From Mucilaginibacter aquaedulcis (lineage in GTDB: Bacteria > Bacteroidota > Bacteroidia > Sphingobacteriales > Sphingobacteriaceae): a stretch of DNA of 64,000 bases. Of the stretch, positions 61,130 through 64,000 are shown in pieces (the first letter of the stretch is position 1; each line of letters begins with the position of its first letter). The stretch spans positions 310,001-374,000 of the forward strand of contig NZ_JAUFPR010000003.1 of assembly GCF_030409325.1 (NCBI RefSeq), written 5' to 3'. The notes beneath the pieces are model-generated. The model was not told the DNA's origin. It did not search any database and saw only the letters and a list, made by a program, of their open reading frames with translations. The translations under genes and the position numbers were made by a program.

Positions 61130-62156
61130 ATTCGTATACTAATTTATCAAATTGTGATTGCTGGTTGTTTAAAAACTCAATGCCAATTGGCAGTACCAAA
61201 ATACCGAGTTTTTTAACAAGCTGCTGCAGTTCCTGTTCCCCTAAACGCTGCGCGTCCTTTTCTGTTGTGATAATCAACTTTTTTTGTGAGGTGCAGGCAA
61301 AAAAATCATCGGCAAGTTTACTGATATTTTTCAAGCTAAACTGATGGTGATCCGGATATTTATGATGGATGATGTGCAGCGTTTGTTTTTGAAGATGCGC
61401 CAGCAATGGCCCTGCATTGGCAATACCGGTAAGCAGGAATATGGTTGTATTCGCATCAATTGTTACGTTCACCACGCCGCCATAAATATCCTGAAGCGGC
61501 AAATAATTGATAGATGTGAAGAATATAGTTTGATGCGACAACGGCTTCACGCGCTCTTTGATAACCGACTGCTCTGGCGAGGATAACGCCGGCGGGCATT
61601 TACTAACCACAATTACATTCGCCCGTTTACGGCCGCTGTAAGGCTCGCGCAGGCTACCGGCAGGCAGCATTAAGCGGGGTTCGTAAATACGGTTGTAATC
61701 TATTAACAAAATGTTGAAGCCCGGCTTAACGGCCCGGTGCTGGTAGGCATCGTCAAGAATGATGAGGTTATGACCGGCTTGCAGGGCCTCAATTCCATCC
61801 ATCCGTTTTTCGCAAACAGCAACGGTAACATTCGGAAATTTGCTTTTAAACTGGGCGGGCTCGTCGCCAATTTCTGTTGCCGTCGAATTGGAGTTACCTA
61901 ACAGAAATCCCTTGGTACTGCGACCATATCCCCTGCTTAAAGTGGCCAGCTTATAATTGGTTTTAAACAGGCGGATGAGGTATTCGGTCATAGGGCTTTT
62001 CCCTGCTCCGCCCACATCAAGGTTGCCGACGGCTATTACGGGTAAATTAAATTCGCGGCTTTTAAACATCCCGGTATCATAGCACCAGTTACGCACCACA
62101 ACCACGAGGCCATATAATAACGAAAAAGGGAATAAAAGCCAGCGCAGGTATTTCAT
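61113..62156 (-). CDS. lpxK: tetraacyldisaccharide 4'-kinase LpxK
   Basis: A 347-residue lipid A biosynthesis kinase. The N-terminal membrane segment (about 1-20) anchors it, then AVGNLDVGGAGKSPMTEYLIRLF (about 43-65) carries the P-loop, and SRGYGRSTKGF, GDEPAQFKSKFP and LDDAYQHRAV follow as in other LpxK proteins. It phosphorylates the 4' position of the tetraacyl disaccharide, evidence for lipid A and a Gram-negative envelope. First gene of the minus-strand operon. Confidence 0.95.
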   Translation of the reverse strand: MKYLRWLLFPFSLLYGLVVVVRNWCYDTGMFKSREFNLPVIAVGNLDVGGAGKSPMTEYLIRLFKTNYKLATLSRGYGRSTKGFLLGNSNSTATEIGDEPAQFKSKFPNVTVAVCEKRMDGIEALQAGHNLIILDDAYQHRAVKPGFNILLIDYNRIYEPRLMLPAGSLREPYSGRKRANVIVVSKCPPALSSPEQSVIKERVKPLSHQTIFFTSINYLPLQDIYGGVVNVTIDANTTIFLLTGIANAGPLLAHLQKQTLHIIHHKYPDHHQFSLKNISKLADDFFACTSQKKLIITTEKDAQRLGEQELQQLVKKLGILVLPIGIEFLNNQQSQFDKLVYEYVRKY

Positions 62157-62266
62157 AAGTTTTTATCAGACAATTGATCTCACGCGCGTAATTGCGAGAA
62201 TTGAAGCAATCGCCGATAGCAGGGCGAACAATGCATATCGCAGAGCGCTCAATTGCCGCTAAGGCT

Positions 62267-62456
62267 GTTACTTTTGTCTTGATACAAAAGTAACCAAAAG
62301 ATCAAGACAGAAAAAAGCTTCTTCCCACAGGCAAAACACCCGGCTCGCTTTTCTGTCGAGGCCTTTATCCGCACAACACGTTTAGCTTGAACCGCTATTT
62401 TTAGCCAGTAAAGAAAAATCCTTTAATCCGATAAATCTGTTTAATCCTGGTTCAGA
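62267..62456. repeat. dispersed repeats upstream of the beta-lactamase-like gene
   Basis: GTTACTTTTG-TCTTGATA-CAAAAGTAAC (62267-62294) is a perfect stem. AATCCTTTAATCCGATAAAT…GGTTCAGA (62412-62456) is a half copy of the 101-base repeat at 53498-53598. These occupy most of the 62157-62515 gap; no gene is visible in it. Confidence 0.65.
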
Positions 62457-62515
62457 CAAATTCAATATTTAAAGCCCATTTTTATAACTTAGTCTTTAAA
62501 CCGATCTATCCCACT

Positions 62516-63424
62516 ATGAAACTAAAACTACTTATCCTTTCTACCTTCATTACTTCAGTATCCTTTGCGCAAACCGATCAAAAACTTACCAGGCAACTGC
62601 AAAGTGTTATCGATGGCTTTCATGGCCAGGCAGGCGTGTATGTAAAAAACCTTAAAACCGGTAAAACTGCTGCCATTAATGCCGACACGCTGTTCCCCAC
62701 GGCCAGCATGATCAAGGTAAGCATTCAGTGCGGTTTAATGGATAAGATAGAAAAGGGCGAAATGCAGTACAACCAAAAACTGGGTTACCGTGATTCGTTA
62801 CTGTACCCCGGTGAGGATATTCTGGGTTCGTTTAAGGATAAAGACACCATACAACTGAGCAAGGTGGCCATGCTCATGATCACCATGAGCGATAATACCG
62901 CCAGCACCTGGCTGCAAAAACTGGTGGGTGGGGAATATATCAACAACTGGCTGCAGCAAAATGGCTTCAAAGTAATGCGGGTAAACTCGCGCGTGCCTGG
63001 CCGCGAAAGTGTCAGGAGTATTTATGGCTGGGGTGTGAGCACCCCTTACGAAATGTGTCGCTTGTTTACTATGATCAGGCAGGGTAAGACCGTGAGTGAG
63101 GCCGCCAGCGAGCGCATGTACCGCAATATGGTGCGTATTTACTGGGATGATAAGGCGCTGTCAGAAATTCCTCCCTATGTACAGGCTATCTCCAAACAGG
63201 GCGCGGTTAACGAGTCGAGATCTGAAACTGTACTGGTGAATGCTCCTCACGGCGATTACGTGTTTTCCATCATCACCAATCATAATACCGACCAGCGCTG
63301 GGTACCCGAAACCGAAGCTTATCTGCTCATTAAAAAGGTATCGGCACTGTTATGGCACTATTTTGAACCGCAAAGCACCTGGAAACCCGCCGAAGGAATT
63401 GATAAGTACATGAAAAACGAATAA
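62516..63424 (+). CDS. class A beta-lactamase-like serine hydrolase
   Basis: A 302-residue exported serine hydrolase with a signal peptide (about 1-18). The active-site motifs are in order: S-x-x-K in TASMIKVSIQ (Ser about 63), SDN in MITMSDNTAST (about 122-132), and a K-x-G motif in AISKQGAVNESRSETVLV (about 224-241) in place of the usual KTG. This resembles class A beta-lactamases and BlaEC-type homologues, but the KQG change means beta-lactam hydrolysis is not assured; a peptidoglycan-related esterase is also possible. Terminator at 63473. Confidence 0.85.
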   Translation: MKLKLLILSTFITSVSFAQTDQKLTRQLQSVIDGFHGQAGVYVKNLKTGKTAAINADTLFPTASMIKVSIQCGLMDKIEKGEMQYNQKLGYRDSLLYPGEDILGSFKDKDTIQLSKVAMLMITMSDNTASTWLQKLVGGEYINNWLQQNGFKVMRVNSRVPGRESVRSIYGWGVSTPYEMCRLFTMIRQGKTVSEAASERMYRNMVRIYWDDKALSEIPPYVQAISKQGAVNESRSETVLVNAPHGDYVFSIITNHNTDQRWVPETEAYLLIKKVSALLWHYFEPQSTWKPAEGIDKYMKNE

Positions 63425-63472
63425 CAGTGAGATAAAGTGGGTACGCTATACTTTGCGTATATTTGTATATAC

Positions 63473-63511
63473 AACAGCCCGGTTCCTTTTTAAAGAGGAC
63501 CGGGCTGTTTT
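63473..63511 (+). terminator. terminator of the serine hydrolase gene
   Basis: AACAGCCCGGTTCCT / AGAGGACCGGGCTGTT stem with a short loop and TTTT, 48 bases after the stop. Confidence 0.85.
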
Positions 63512-63709
63512 GCCATCGGACCAAACAGAAGCCCGACAATCGTTATTTTTGATTTACCACACTGAAAATCAGCTTTTTAAACTTTTCAAACGCGATTAAA
63601 AACGCATCAAAAAGTGTTTAAATTGATTATTTCTTTAAAATATCAATCAATTTTGAGCAAAAAGCTTCCATTTTAAAGCTTTTTTATGTTAAAAAACAGC
63701 TTTAAAAAG

Positions 63710-63735
63710 TTTTGCCGGGAACTGGCCCGGCAAAA
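63710..63735 (-). terminator. terminator of purN
   Basis: TTTTGCCGGG / CCCGGCAAAA stem with a six-base loop; on the minus strand it is followed by CTTTTTAAAG. It begins 5 bases after the purN stop. A further hairpin (AAAAAGCTT/AAGCTTTTTT) lies at 63658-63682. Confidence 0.7.
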
Positions 63736-63740
63736 TATAA

Positions 63741-64000
63741 TTAACTCTTCATTTTTTTCAGCAAGGCCTCAACAACCTTTGGAAAATGATGATGCTCCAG
63801 TTGCTGGCCCTTAAATTTCACCATCTCCAGATTATCGCCCGGTTCAATCTTAAATTTTGATTGGTGAATGATCTCGCCTTCGTCAAACTGCTCGTTCACA
63901 AAGTGTATGGTGATGCCGCTCTCTTCCTCACCGGCTTCCAGGATGGCCTTGTGCACGTGATCGCCATACATGCCCTTACCGCCGTATTTGGGTAGCAGTG
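63741..64000 (-). CDS. purN: phosphoribosylglycinamide formyltransferase, 3' part
   Basis: The last 86 or so codons of a PurN protein whose start lies beyond the right edge. Reading from the edge: LLPKYGGKGMYGDHVHKAIL (the family's SLLPxFGGxGMYG block that follows the catalytic His/Asp loop), then TIHFVNEQFDEGEIIHQSKF, the region of the conserved V-x-x-x-x-D-x-G-x-I-I. It adds the formyl group to glycinamide ribotide in purine synthesis. Partial by truncation of the window only. Confidence 0.93.
   Translation of the reverse strand, partial: LLPKYGGKGMYGDHVHKAILEAGEEESGITIHFVNEQFDEGEIIHQSKFKIEPGDNLEMVKFKGQQLEHHHFPKVVEALLKKMKS

Noticed and set aside
1..64000. CRISPR array, rRNA, complete insertion sequence or integrase
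   Set aside because: No regularly spaced repeats, rRNA motifs, transposase or recombinase frames were found in either strand.

Overview
The window looks like a chromosomal segment of a Bacteroidota bacterium, most likely Sphingobacteriaceae close to Mucilaginibacter or Pedobacter. The basis is an ECF-sigma/FecR/SusC/SusD locus with an STN-type SusC, many Bacteroidota -7 elements of the form TAnnTTTG, a Reg_prop/Y_Y_Y histidine kinase, a DUF6686 protein, a Porin_10-type porin and a carotenoid cluster. The genus is inferred from gene content and style; no marker gene was compared.

Layout. 0.1-7.8 kb: two doubtful small ORFs, then a FecI-like sigma factor, FecR, SusC and SusD (a signal-transducing nutrient uptake locus without its own enzymes), closed by a strong hairpin. 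7.9-18.8 kb: small redox modules, each pairing a transcription factor with an oxidoreductase: NADP oxidoreductase/SnoaL/SDR with HxlR; Crp-Fnr with SDR; HxlR with an NmrA/QorB-type reductase; LysR with an epoxide hydrolase; AraC near a nitroreductase. Several operators can be read directly, including two FNR-type boxes, a GTTACC palindrome and a T-N11-A LysR box.

19.1-52.4 kb: bounded on the right by an intact tRNA-Asn with its terminator and on the left by three degenerate copies of that terminator region, two of them still carrying the tRNA T-arm. This looks like an integration hotspot or an old island, but no integrase is visible. Inside are a CPBP protease, a DUF4304 protein, and a 15-kb block on one strand (36.2 down to 21.5 kb): a GH108 muramidase, a sensor kinase with two paralogous response regulators, a lipoprotein, a small helical protein, two multi-pass membrane proteins, a P47/TULIP-like 595-residue protein and a 1214-residue giant protein. 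I regard this block as the most interesting part of the window: it has the make-up of a regulated toxin or effector release locus of the type 10 (muramidase-dependent) kind. To its right come broken receiver genes, another SnoaL/SDR/HxlR module, a TetR-controlled MazG-like/saccharopine-dehydrogenase-like unit with two identical 24-bp operators, an SDR/AraC/SnoaL operon, the remnant of a duplicated SnoaL gene, a DUF5694 protein, and a Crp-Fnr regulator followed by an RND tripartite efflux operon.

52.5-64 kb: more core-like genes: a PfkB-type kinase, carotenoid genes (crtB, an unknown exported protein, crtY-type cyclase and cytochrome b5-like protein, divergent from crtI), a DUF6686 protein, an lpxK/purine nucleoside phosphorylase/porin operon, a class A beta-lactamase-like serine hydrolase, and the 3' end of purN running off the window. 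Dispersed palindromic repeats fill the gaps here.
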